Shown here: positions 15,529 to 23,657 of the stretch, in pieces | Layout: each line of letters starts with the position of its first letter | Numbering within the stretch: position 1 is the stretch's first letter | DNA from: CAWJHE01 sp964614855 | GTDB lineage: Bacteria > Chloroflexota > Anaerolineae > Anaerolineales > UBA4823 | Direction of reading: 5' to 3' | Assembly (NCBI GenBank): GCA_964614855.1 | Contig: CAZTMX010000018.1 | Coordinates: 1-25,262 of the forward strand | Length of the DNA stretch: 25,262 bases | Notes under the pieces: generated by a model | The model's database searches: none | The model's input: only the letters and a program-made list of their open reading frames with translations | Told to the model about the DNA's origin: nothing | Translations under genes and position numbers: made by a program

Positions 15529-16761
15529 TCAAGGCTGCAGATTTGATTCGTTTCGCTGCGAATACTCCTTTACTGAATTTGCCAGCTTGTGGTTCGCCCC
15601 AAATAATGTGGCAAAGGCAATCGCAGCCAGGGACCCCAGGACAAACGGGGTATAAAAAGCGATCTGCGATACAAAAGCCAGCCCTGGCGGAGGCACGGCC
15701 ATCATTGCCAGGCTGGAAAATAACGAAACCATGGTCATGCCGTTCCACAAACCATGAACAATCACCGCCACAGCATAAATCCCCAACAGACGCAAGACTT
15801 TCTTCTCCTGCCATGCCCCCACCAATGCCCAACCGATAATGGCGCAGGTAAAGATGTGGATAGCTGTGGTGCCCAAACGCGCAAGGACAGCAAAAGCCCA
15901 ATTCTCGCCGCTGCTTGCCAACAGCAAGCTCTCAAACAAGGCATATCCTGCCCCGCTGATTGCTCCGGCGGCAAAGCCCGCTGCCGGCGTCATCTTACGT
16001 CCCAGCAGCAGCCAAACGCCAATAGGTTTGAAGATTTCTTCGATCACCGGCACAACCAGGGCAGCAAAAAACACGGCAATCGCAAAAACTGCGGGTGTCT
16101 GCACATAAGGTAACACAAGCTGCAGCATCTCATCTGGAGCCACAGGCTCGGCAGCCATGCGTTCTGCCAGGGCTTGTAAATCACTCACCAACTGCGGCTG
16201 GGTTGCCAGCCACAAGCCTGCCAGGATTAACAATGCAACCAGCGCGATGATTTCGGCTGTCATGATCAGAGCTGGTCCCAGCACCAAACCGCTGGCAAAT
16301 ACCCCCCAGCGCCGCTGCATAGAACCTACGGGCAGCCGGCGCACGGTTAAAGTGACCAGCCATAAGACAGGCGCGCCTATCGCCAGGATGTGAAAAAACG
16401 GCAGCAACAGCCATGCCAGCTGTGAACCGGCTGCAATATCGCCCAACCAGAGAGCCAAAGCAAACAGGATCAGCAGCAAGTTGGGGTTGAGCCTGGTTAC
16501 CTGGACATCAACCCTTTCCGGCTGCACACCCTGCAATCGACGCAGCGAAAAAACAGCAGAAGGGATCACCAGGCAGCCTGCGAAAAAGCTGACCGCAGCC
16601 AGGATAAAAATGGACACAGACAGGCTGAAGTCCATATCCATCTGCTGCGCTTGCAGCAACCCAATGGCTGCCAGCACAAAGGCAACCCCCCAGGCGGTGA
16701 GCACAGCCAGGGTGCTGAATACAAGCTGGAGGACCGTATTACTCTTCTTCGATGATGACAT
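15529..16761 (-). CDS. PrsW-type intramembrane metalloprotease
   Basis: A 410-residue polytopic membrane protein with the PrsW/CPBP-like motifs in order: E241-E242-x2-K245 in PVIEEIFKP, F276-E277 in GYALFES, H302 in IHIFTC and H336 in VHGLWNG. These form the predicted metal site within the membrane. About nine or ten hydrophobic segments are seen, with the N-terminal half before residue 220 less conserved. PrsW in Bacillus performs site-1 cleavage of an anti-sigma factor; no anti-sigma or sigma gene is nearby, so the target is unknown. Its start overlaps the 3' end of the upstream lipoprotein gene by 23 bases, and its nearest GGAG is twelve bases away, so it is probably translated by coupling. 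Confidence 0.9.
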   Translation of the reverse strand: MSSSKKSNTVLQLVFSTLAVLTAWGVAFVLAAIGLLQAQQMDMDFSLSVSIFILAAVSFFAGCLVIPSAVFSLRRLQGVQPERVDVQVTRLNPNLLLILFALALWLGDIAAGSQLAWLLLPFFHILAIGAPVLWLVTLTVRRLPVGSMQRRWGVFASGLVLGPALIMTAEIIALVALLILAGLWLATQPQLVSDLQALAERMAAEPVAPDEMLQLVLPYVQTPAVFAIAVFFAALVVPVIEEIFKPIGVWLLLGRKMTPAAGFAAGAISGAGYALFESLLLASSGENWAFAVLARLGTTAIHIFTCAIIGWALVGAWQEKKVLRLLGIYAVAVIVHGLWNGMTMVSLFSSLAMMAVPPPGLAFVSQIAFYTPFVLGSLAAIAFATLFGANHKLANSVKEYSQRNESNLQP

Positions 16762-18016
16762 TCAGGATCAAATCTCCAGCTGGCAAATCCATGGATTGAG
16801 ATGGGTCGCGCGGGGTCAGGTTTTCAACCACGTCCATACCTGCAACCACGCGGCCGAAGATCGTATACCCGCCGTCCAGGTTCGGCGCAGGCGCGTAGGT
16901 AATAAAAAACTGGCTGCCATTTGAATCTGGTCCTGAATTCGCCATCGCCAAAAGACCCGCCTGGTCAAACTTGTGTTCAGGAGATATCTCGTTGCTAAAG
17001 GCATAGCCTGGACCACCGTAACCGGTACCGCTGGGATCGCCTGCCTGGGCAACAAAGCCTGGGATCACCCGGTGGAAGGTCACCCCATCAAACCACCCGG
17101 CGCGAGCCAGGAAGATAAAGCTGTTTACTGCCGTTGGGGCTGTATCAGCAAAAAGCTCCAGGCGGACATCGCCTTTTTCTGTCTTCAAAGTGGCAAAGTA
17201 TGTGCTGCCCTGTTTCAAGGTCATCGGAGGACATTCAGTGAACTGTCGTTCCTCCATGGAAAGCACATCAACCACTGCTTTAAAGCTTGCATAATCCAGC
17301 TGACCGCTATATTGCCGGTCGTTGATGAAGAAGAAAGGTGTGCCCGGCATGCCAATCGCAGCGTTGTGCTCGTAAGCATTTTTGACCAGACCCACTACGG
17401 CTTCACTGTTCATATCGCTCTCGAACTGCTGCTGGTCAATGCCCAATCCCGCAGCCTGGTCGCTCACCCAGGTTTGGAACTGTTCCGGAGACAATGGGTT
17501 CCACTCTGCACTGCGGTCAAAAAGAAGATCGTGCATCTGCCAGAATTTACCTTGCACACCAGCAGCTTCTGCAGCCTGCGCAGCCAGACGGGCTTTGTCA
17601 TGGATATTTAATGGAAAATGACGATACACAACCCGCAGCTGCCCGGGAAACTCATCCAGCAGTTGTTCCAACTCAGGTGCAACACTGGCACAGGTGGGAC
17701 ACTCGAAATCGCTGTACACCAAAAAAGTAACATATGCGTCAGGATCACCCCGGACCCAATCTGCATCGCTCACAGGGGGGATCAACGCTTGCTGGGTGGG
17801 GTTTGGGGTAGGTGAGCGAGGGTCCACCGTACAAGACGCCGCCTGTACGGCTTGGGGTTGCGGCTGGGTAGCAAGAACCGTTTCTTGCACGGCTGTCTCT
17901 GCCGGCGCAGCCTGGTTTGGGATCGCGGTTGCGTTGCTGGTTTCTTCAGCAGGCACCGCACAGGCACTGAGCAGCAAGGTAAAAAGCGCAAGAAGGATGA
18001 TTATTCTTTGTGTCAT
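16739..18016 (-). CDS. Lipoprotein: DsbA-like thioredoxin domain fused to cyclophilin
   Basis: A 425-residue exported protein joining two folding catalysts. Residues 1-19 are a lipoprotein signal with lipobox LSAC (C19). A Pro/Gln/Ala/Thr-rich stretch (20-80) would tether it away from the membrane. Residues about 85-255 are a DsbA/DsbG-like thioredoxin domain with active site CPTC (106-109) and cis-Pro element GTP at 225-227. Residues about 272-424 are a cyclophilin-type peptidyl-prolyl isomerase with FHR (314-316), an NGSQFFIT stretch near 366-373 and a LDGGYTIFGRV segment. ATG at 18016 is chosen because it has GGGAG nine bases upstream and begins the signal; a longer frame to 18088 adds an unlikely N-terminus. 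It probably forms or shuffles disulfides and isomerises prolines outside the membrane. The isolated C62 and C262 are worth noting. Confidence 0.92.
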   Translation of the reverse strand: MTQRIIILLALFTLLLSACAVPAEETSNATAIPNQAAPAETAVQETVLATQPQPQAVQAASCTVDPRSPTPNPTQQALIPPVSDADWVRGDPDAYVTFLVYSDFECPTCASVAPELEQLLDEFPGQLRVVYRHFPLNIHDKARLAAQAAEAAGVQGKFWQMHDLLFDRSAEWNPLSPEQFQTWVSDQAAGLGIDQQQFESDMNSEAVVGLVKNAYEHNAAIGMPGTPFFFINDRQYSGQLDYASFKAVVDVLSMEERQFTECPPMTLKQGSTYFATLKTEKGDVRLELFADTAPTAVNSFIFLARAGWFDGVTFHRVIPGFVAQAGDPSGTGYGGPGYAFSNEISPEHKFDQAGLLAMANSGPDSNGSQFFITYAPAPNLDGGYTIFGRVVAGMDVVENLTPRDPSQSMDLPAGDLILNVIIEEE

Positions 18017-18091
18017 GTTTATATTCTCCCGTCGGACCATGGCAGGCTCACCTGGCGGAAATTTCCCGCAGGAACCCGCACAATGCATTCC

Positions 18092-18100
18092 ATTTTACCA
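18092..18100 (-). promoter_or_regulatory. Possible internal promoter before the fusion lipoprotein
   Basis: On the - strand, TGGTAAAAT forms an extended -10 (TAAAAT at 18092-18097). No good -35 is seen. It would start transcription near 18085 and give the lipoprotein, PrsW and DedA genes their own transcript within the 142-base gap after the metallopeptidase gene. Confidence 0.35.
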
Positions 18101-18158
18101 GCGAACCATCTGCTGCAGGTTAGCTGCTAATTAAGGGTGAGAATGGACTGGCAACAAC

Positions 18159-19463
18159 TTAGATCCCCGCTGGAGGCTGTAGCTCAGCACTTTGCACTGC
18201 CTGTTGTAATTGCTCTAAGGAAACCATCCAGGAAATGCGGTTTAGAAATTCTGCCAGCGATGCGCTCTGGGCGCGCAGCGCCCGCACTGCTGTACCCACC
18301 GGGTCCTCGCTAGCGCCAGCCGCGCCGCCTGGGGTATCTGCATAGGCGCCGTGAAAGGCAAAATACGCCTGGTTCAGTTTGCGCAGGTTCCGGTAGCCAT
18401 TTTCCCAGAAGATAACCCGGCGAGCCTCCATATACGCTTCCGCCTCTTCAATCTTGCCTTGAGCCAACAATTCATCCACGTGCACTCGCGTGCGGTTCAT
18501 CTCCTTGCGAAAATCAAACTCAGGCTCTTCGGTTTCTTCCAGAGAGGGCTGCCCTCCCTCGGGTTGCGGTTTTTCTTCTGGCGGGACCAGTTCCGGGTAA
18601 TAGCGCTTTAGCACAGCCAACCCAATTTCTTTGCCTGCCATGGAAGCGGCGGTTTCATTCATCGTCCGCAATTCAGGGCTGGTCAGGTAATTCATCCCCA
18701 AGGGCCGCAGTGTCAGGAAATTATGGATCCATTCATGCGCCACAACTTCGCTCAGCCAATCCAGGCTGCTGGTCTGCTGGACCATGGTGGGATAGGCGCC
18801 AATCCCGCCCACCTCCACCACCAGCGAGGAAACATCCAGTGCTGCATCAACCTGCTGCTCAAGCCTGAAGCGCTCGTCCACAGGGATATCGGGGATGAGG
18901 GAAATATCCTCATCCTGGCGGATGACATGGCGCGGGCTGACGATCAGGGCTAAAGGCAAGGGCGTGGTATGGTATAGGACCGGGGGGATGGTTTGACCGG
19001 CAAAGGACAGACCCAGCTCATCCACTACAGTGGAAATCTGGTCTTGCAGCACCGCCTCAGCCACAGGTGCAATCTGTTTGCGAACGGTATGCAATTCTTC
19101 CAGGGTAGCTCGCAGCTCTTTGGATGCAGCATCCGGATCTAGGATGGTAGGGTCGGCGTATATCAAATCCAGCTCATATTCCGCCCGCTGGATGCGCGCC
19201 ACCAGGTTCAAGTATTCCAGGGTAACCTGCCTGCGCCTCTCCGTTGGTAGAAAACTGCTGGTATTCAAGGCGAATTCCGACCATTTCACTTGCAGGGCAT
19301 CGATTGTCCAGCTTATAAAATCGAACTCGATATTGCGAGTAAACCTGCGCAGGCGCGCGGTCGTGTCGCCGGGCATCGAATTGCTGCTCGACAGGAAAAG
19401 CGCCGCAACAAGCAAAACCAACCCCAGGCGCATTCTCTTGAAGAAATAAAGTAAGTTTCGCAT
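18159..19463 (-). CDS. Exported HEXXH metallopeptidase, uncharacterised
   Basis: A 434-residue protein from the ATG at 19463. Residues 1-29 have basic residues and then a hydrophobic run (GLVLLVAALFL), so it is exported or membrane-anchored. The zinc motif is H243-E244-W-I-H247, and N269-E270 in TMNETAASMAGKEIG supplies a plausible third ligand, giving a gluzincin-like site. The order HEWxH, RPLG, NE, then a late NQAYFAFHGAY recalls the putative aminopeptidase family PF10023, but I am not certain. A charged Pro/Glu-rich loop lies at 293-318. The frame can extend to ATGs at 19481 or 19529. None of the starts has a Shine-Dalgarno, and 19463 best fits a signal peptide. It heads the - strand envelope cluster. 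Confidence 0.8.
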   Translation of the reverse strand: MRNLLYFFKRMRLGLVLLVAALFLSSSNSMPGDTTARLRRFTRNIEFDFISWTIDALQVKWSEFALNTSSFLPTERRRQVTLEYLNLVARIQRAEYELDLIYADPTILDPDAASKELRATLEELHTVRKQIAPVAEAVLQDQISTVVDELGLSFAGQTIPPVLYHTTPLPLALIVSPRHVIRQDEDISLIPDIPVDERFRLEQQVDAALDVSSLVVEVGGIGAYPTMVQQTSSLDWLSEVVAHEWIHNFLTLRPLGMNYLTSPELRTMNETAASMAGKEIGLAVLKRYYPELVPPEEKPQPEGGQPSLEETEEPEFDFRKEMNRTRVHVDELLAQGKIEEAEAYMEARRVIFWENGYRNLRKLNQAYFAFHGAYADTPGGAAGASEDPVGTAVRALRAQSASLAEFLNRISWMVSLEQLQQAVQSAELQPPAGI

Positions 19464-19535
19464 TGATTTCGATTGTAACATGCTGATATCAGAGGAAGAT
19501 AAGCGTGAGATCAAATCCGGCTTAAACATACTGGT

Positions 19536-19563
19536 TTGAAGGAGTGGATGATCATGCTATAAT
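19536..19563 (+). promoter_or_regulatory. Extended -10 promoter of the epimerase-purA unit
   Basis: TTGAAG (19536-19541), a 16-base spacer and a perfect TATAAT (19558-19563), preceded by TGC to make an extended -10. The predicted start is near 19570, 60 bases before the epimerase ATG. Confidence 0.78.
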
Positions 19564-19629
19564 TTCTTTAAAGTCTCACACATCAGCGTAAAAAAACAAC
19601 GATCAAAAGAGCGCTCATTAAGGAGAACC

Positions 19630-20583
19630 ATGAATTTTTTAATCACAGGAGCAGCTGGTTTCCTGGGCTCAAATCTGGCAAATCACCTGGTACGCGAGGG
19701 GCACCAGGTGCGCGGCCTGGATGATCTATCCACAGGCAGCCCAGAAGTCTTATCACCGGATGTGCTTTTTACTCGCGGTGATGTAAACGACCGCCCCAGG
19801 CTTTGGACACTGCTGCAGGATGTCGACTGCGTGTACCACCTGGCTGCCCGGGTATCTGTGCCCGAATCGGTGCTTTACCCGCGCGAATACAATGCCACAA
19901 ATGTCGGCGGAACGGTCAGCCTGATGGAAGCGATGCGGGATGTGGGTGTGCGCCGGGTTGTGTTCATTTCCTCCGGCGCGGTGTACGGCGATAAGGGTGA
20001 ACAACCGCTCAATGAAAAGGCTGCTCCAAACCCTCGCTCGCCGTATGCGGTTTCAAAACTGGCAGCAGAATATTACGTGCGATCAATTGGGGATTTGTGG
20101 AAGATCGATACCGTAAGCCTGAGGGTCTTCAACGCCTACGGACCCGGGCAGCACATGCCGGCATCCCACGCCCCGGTGATCCCCAGTTTTCTGCGCCAGG
20201 CGCTGCGCGGCGGCACCATTGTGATGCATGGGGACGGCTTACAAACCAGGGATTATGTCTTTGTGGACGACGTGGTCAGTGCTATGATCTCCGCAGCAAC
20301 CGCGCCGTCCATCGATGGTCAGGTGATAAACATCGGCAGCGGGATCGAAACCAGTGTACTTGACCTGATCAAGATGATCATGGAAGCAACAGGTGTAAAA
20401 ACCGAGGCTATCGCCAACCCGCGCACCGACCCGGGTGCATCACGCATGCGTGCGGATATCAGGCTGGCCAAAGAAAAATTGGGATATATGCCGCGCTTCT
20501 TGCTCAGCGAGGGGCTGCGCCTGACCCTGGATCGCGATCCCCGTTTCAGGCGCGAAACTGCGGCGCGCAGCCTTTCATCCTGA
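19630..20583 (+). CDS. NAD-dependent sugar-nucleotide epimerase/dehydratase (GalE-like)
   Basis: A 317-residue extended short-chain dehydrogenase. The Rossmann NAD motif is GAAGFLG at 7-13, D31-D32 ends the second strand, D51-V52 binds adenine, and the catalytic set is S114-S115 with Y139-x3-K143. The C-terminal half has NAYGPGQ and TRDYVFVDDV, typical of UDP-sugar 4-epimerases, so UDP-glucose or UDP-N-acetylhexosamine is the likely substrate class. Dehydratase or reductase activity cannot be excluded. AAGGAG lies six bases before the ATG, and the extended -10 promoter is just upstream. It is followed 81 bases later by purA on the same strand, and no clear terminator separates them. Confidence 0.9.
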   Translation: MNFLITGAAGFLGSNLANHLVREGHQVRGLDDLSTGSPEVLSPDVLFTRGDVNDRPRLWTLLQDVDCVYHLAARVSVPESVLYPREYNATNVGGTVSLMEAMRDVGVRRVVFISSGAVYGDKGEQPLNEKAAPNPRSPYAVSKLAAEYYVRSIGDLWKIDTVSLRVFNAYGPGQHMPASHAPVIPSFLRQALRGGTIVMHGDGLQTRDYVFVDDVVSAMISAATAPSIDGQVINIGSGIETSVLDLIKMIMEATGVKTEAIANPRTDPGASRMRADIRLAKEKLGYMPRFLLSEGLRLTLDRDPRFRRETAARSLSS

Positions 20584-20664
20584 TTAACAACTTTTTGAAA
20601 ATTTCTGAGCCATGCCCACAAGATCACCACAAGGAAAATCAGCAGGCTCAAAAAGGAGATTTGT

Positions 20665-21948
20665 ATGTCTGTAAGTGCTGTGGTTGGATTGCAATGGGGG
20701 GATGAGGCCAAAGGCAAATTTGTAGATTTATTGGCTGGCAGCGCAGATATCGTCGCTCGCTACAACGGCGGCGATAACGCTGGTCACACAGTCGTCAACG
20801 ATTATGGGACCTTTAAGCTGCGCCTGACGCCAAATGGCTTGCTCAACCCCAAAACTATTTGTGTAATCGGCCCCGGGGTGGTTGTCAACCTGGAGACACT
20901 CATCGCAGAAGGTGAAATGTTCAAAAGTAGCGGGCTGGATCTGACGGACAGGCTGTGGATCTCGCCCCGCTGTCATGTGGTCATGCCCTATCATCCGCTG
21001 ATTGAAGGCGTCTTTGAGCAGGTCAAAGGCGCGGCGCGCACCGGTACCACCCGTCGTGGAATGGGACCGGTTTTTGCGGATAAGGTCAGCTATAACGGCA
21101 TTCGCCTGTACGACCTGGCGCAACCCGAGAAGTTTCGCCAGAAACTGCACATCCAACTTGCGCTAAAGAACCCCATCTTACAGGCATTCGGGCAGCCAAC
21201 CCTGGATTTTGACCAGGTGTACAATGAAAAGCTGGAGCAATATGCCCGGTTGAGCCGCTATGTACGTGAGCCGTACGGGTTGCTCGTACAGACGCTGAAG
21301 AACCACGGTGAAATTTTATTAGAAGGCGCCCAGGGCGCACTGCTGGACAATAACTGGGGCACTTATCCGTACTGCACAGCTTCCATTACGCTCTCCGGCG
21401 GTGCATACGCCGGATTGGGGCTGCCGCCAAACAGCCTGGAGCACGTGATCGGCATCACCAAGGCATACACAACGCGCGTCGGCGCCGGACCCATGCCGAC
21501 AGAGCTCACAGACGAGGTAGGAAAAGTCCTGTTGGAAGAAGGCGCTGAGTACGGCACGGTTACCCACCGCCCGCGGCGCTGCGGCTGGTTTGATGCGGAA
21601 CTGGTGCGTTTTACCAGCCATATCAACGGCGCAACCGAAATCGCCCTGACAAAGCTGGACGTGCTGGATCACCTGCCCAACCTGCGCATTTGCATTGGCT
21701 ACCGCCACCCTGCATCGCCCGAAAAGCTCAGCCAGTACTGGGAAGGCGATTCGGATTGGCTGGCAGCCTGCGAGCCAGTCTATATCGAGATGGAGGGCTG
21801 GCAGCAAGAAACAAAAGAACTCCGCAACTTTGACCAGTTGCCTCCCCTGGCACAGGCTTATGTCAAAAAGATCGAAGAATTGGTTGCGGTACCGGTGCGT
21901 TTTGTCTCAGTAGGGCCCGAGCGCGAAGCGACCATCCGGGTTTATTAA
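20665..21948 (+). CDS. purA: Adenylosuccinate synthetase (divergent signatures)
   Basis: PurA joins IMP and aspartate with GTP to make adenylosuccinate, the first committed step to AMP. At 427 residues it has normal length, and key positions line up with E. coli numbering: D13 in QWGDEAKGK, catalytic H41 in DNAGHTVV, and the guanine-binding TKLDVLD at 329-335. Several normally invariant positions differ: A15 replaces Gly of GDEGKGK; GMGPVF replaces GIGPAY; DNNWGTYP replaces D-x-x-HGTYP; and the aspartate-loop TTGRxRR reads VTHRPRR (299-305). It is still best called PurA, because purB is its neighbour and the core residues remain. AAGGAG lies seven bases before the ATG. A strong terminator follows. 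Confidence 0.9.
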   Translation: MSVSAVVGLQWGDEAKGKFVDLLAGSADIVARYNGGDNAGHTVVNDYGTFKLRLTPNGLLNPKTICVIGPGVVVNLETLIAEGEMFKSSGLDLTDRLWISPRCHVVMPYHPLIEGVFEQVKGAARTGTTRRGMGPVFADKVSYNGIRLYDLAQPEKFRQKLHIQLALKNPILQAFGQPTLDFDQVYNEKLEQYARLSRYVREPYGLLVQTLKNHGEILLEGAQGALLDNNWGTYPYCTASITLSGGAYAGLGLPPNSLEHVIGITKAYTTRVGAGPMPTELTDEVGKVLLEEGAEYGTVTHRPRRCGWFDAELVRFTSHINGATEIALTKLDVLDHLPNLRICIGYRHPASPEKLSQYWEGDSDWLAACEPVYIEMEGWQQETKELRNFDQLPPLAQAYVKKIEELVAVPVRFVSVGPEREATIRVY

Positions 21949-21952
21949 AAGC

Positions 21953-21996
21953 AACATCCCGCCGGCAAGAACTCCACCCGGCGGGATGTTTTATTT
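21953..21996. terminator. Bidirectional terminator between purA and purB
   Basis: A perfect 13-bp stem (21953-21965 with 21978-21990) and a 12-base loop are followed on the + strand by TTTTATTT. On the - strand the same stem is followed by TTGCTTTTAATAAA. It lies four bases after the purA stop and eight bases from the purB stop, so it should end both convergent transcripts. Confidence 0.93.
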
Positions 21997-22004
21997 AACC
22001 AGCA

Positions 22005-23390
22005 TCAATCTAGCGCTGCAAGGATCCCCTGGGCGAATGATCTCGCTCTGGCAGGCGCATCGCCAAGGTGCCCACTGGCATCCATGAGTTCTTGCAGTCT
22101 GCCGGCATCCAGAAAACGCAGCAGCTCGCCATCCTGCACCACCAGTTCTTTGAGCGGATTTGGCCCTCCCGCTTGTACAGCGCTCCAGGCTGCCAGCGCA
22201 TGCTCGCGCAGCAGCTCATGCATCTGCTGCCGGTCTGCACCTGCCTTGCCCAATGCCATCAAGACACGCTCTACCGCAGCAAAGGGTCCGTAAATCTCAA
22301 AATTACGTTGGATAGCGGTTTTGTGTACCACCAGCCCTTTGATAATGCGGCTGGCTGTGATCAGCAATTCATCGCTGAGTAAAAAGGCTTCCGGCAGCAG
22401 GCTGCGCCGGTTTGCTGAATCATCCAGGGTGCGCTCCAGCAGGCTGTGTGCAGCGTCATCCCAGGCCAGGCGCGGTAGTTGTGCCAGGGCACGCCCCAGG
22501 GAATCGATTTTCTCGGCATTGATCGGGTTGCGCTTGAAAGGCATAGCCGATGAACCTACCTGTTTTTTTCCAAAGGGCTCGCTCAATTCGCCAACAGGTG
22601 GGGATTGCAAAAAACGAAAATCAAAAGCCATTTTGTATAACGAACCGCCCAGACCCGCCAGTGCACCGATCACCTGGTAATCTTGTTTGCGCGGGTATAC
22701 CTGCGAGGTGATCTGGAAAAATGGCAGCTCCAGCTTTTGCGACAGGCTGCTTTCAAAGCGCGGCAGATTTTCCAAGCCGATCAACTCCGCATAAGCCGCG
22801 CCTGTGCCTACCGCACCGCGGAAACCCTTGCCGCGCAGGTTCTGGCGTACCTCCTGCAGCGCCTGCCAGTCCATCAAGAGGTCCTGGGCATATAGAGACA
22901 GGCGGTAACCCAGGGTGGACGGCTCAGCTGGTTGGAGATGGGTAAACGCCATCAACGGCAGAGCGGCATACTGCTGGATGCTATCTGCAAACTGGCGAAG
23001 CAAATCCGCTAGCTTTTGTAATACCATGTCCAGGGATTGGCGCACACGTAAAACATCTGCATTGTCTTCGATATCCATCGAAGTTGCGCCCAGGTGCAGC
23101 ACACCCCCGCCAATCGCCGCTTGCTCGGCATAGGCCTTCAACTCCGCCATCAAATCGTGATGGATCTCGGCCTCGATCTCCAGAGCACGCGCTACATCCA
23201 CCTGCTCCTGGTGGGCACGCAGATCATCAAGCTGTTCTGCCCGCACTAGGCCAAACTCTGCCTGGGTTTCGGCCAAGGCGACCCACAATTTACGCCAGGT
23301 GCGGCGCTTATATTTTTCGCTCCATACCTGGCGCATGGGCTGGCTGCCGTAGCGCCAGGTGAAAGGGGATAGATAAGTTTCGTAATCCAT
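22005..23390 (-). CDS. purB: Adenylosuccinate lyase
   Basis: PurB removes fumarate from adenylosuccinate to give AMP, and from SAICAR in IMP synthesis. The 461-residue protein has the superfamily signature GSSAMPFKRNP at 279-289 with catalytic serine S280 or S281, H78 in EIHHD, HLGATSMDIEDNAD at 99-112 and H151 in FTHLQPAEP. ATG at 23390 is chosen because AGGAG lies six bases upstream and a strong promoter ends just before it; a longer frame to 23474 would contain that promoter. It is convergent with purA, and the purL gene is divergent from it, so AMP-branch and early purine genes are grouped but separately transcribed. Confidence 0.96.
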   Translation of the reverse strand: MDYETYLSPFTWRYGSQPMRQVWSEKYKRRTWRKLWVALAETQAEFGLVRAEQLDDLRAHQEQVDVARALEIEAEIHHDLMAELKAYAEQAAIGGGVLHLGATSMDIEDNADVLRVRQSLDMVLQKLADLLRQFADSIQQYAALPLMAFTHLQPAEPSTLGYRLSLYAQDLLMDWQALQEVRQNLRGKGFRGAVGTGAAYAELIGLENLPRFESSLSQKLELPFFQITSQVYPRKQDYQVIGALAGLGGSLYKMAFDFRFLQSPPVGELSEPFGKKQVGSSAMPFKRNPINAEKIDSLGRALAQLPRLAWDDAAHSLLERTLDDSANRRSLLPEAFLLSDELLITASRIIKGLVVHKTAIQRNFEIYGPFAAVERVLMALGKAGADRQQMHELLREHALAAWSAVQAGGPNPLKELVVQDGELLRFLDAGRLQELMDASGHLGDAPARARSFAQGILAALD

Positions 23391-23409
23391 GGACATCTCC
23401 TGTGATTGG

Positions 23410-23438
23410 ATTATACGCCAGCAGGTCTTCAGGGACAA
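23410..23438 (-). promoter_or_regulatory. Sigma-70-type promoter of purB
   Basis: On the - strand, TTGTCC (23433-23438), a 17-base spacer and a perfect TATAAT (23410-23415). The predicted start is near 23403, leaving a leader of only about a dozen bases that just holds the AGGAG. Confidence 0.82.
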
Positions 23439-23487
23439 GTTGCCAGGAAACATAATATCAAGTTGTCTGGTCAACCTTTGTGGGTTG

Positions 23488-23657
23488 TGTTACAATCCAG
23501 CACGTTGGATTGATCTTTGCACTTTCCCTTTTCGCCGCAACCCCTTTTGTTGGCATAAATCACTACCCCTTTGGAAAAAGAATATCCATACTCATGGTCT
23601 TTTGGTTCCAGGAGATAATGATTTGTTTGGAAAAAAATATATTAATTGAATATACCT
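23488..23657 (+). promoter_or_regulatory. purL upstream region with extended -10 candidate and overlapping short ORF
   Basis: TGTTACAAT (23488-23496) is an extended -10 with a poor -35; transcription from near 23503 would give a leader of about 155 bases. The leader is AT-rich and I find no known purine-riboswitch core. AGGAG at 23610-23614 is followed by an ATG at 23618 that opens a 28-residue frame ending at 23704, overlapping the purL start in another frame. The purL ATG itself has no Shine-Dalgarno. Confidence 0.4.

Noticed and set aside
20665..21948. Reading the PurA variant as phage PurZ (2-aminoadenylosuccinate synthetase)
   Set aside because: Catalytic D13 is kept, no phage genes are nearby and purB is adjacent; an ordinary, divergent PurA is the simpler view.
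23503..23657. A purine riboswitch before purL
   Set aside because: I could not find the conserved junction and kissing-loop sequences of the purine aptamer, nor a terminator or anti-terminator pair.
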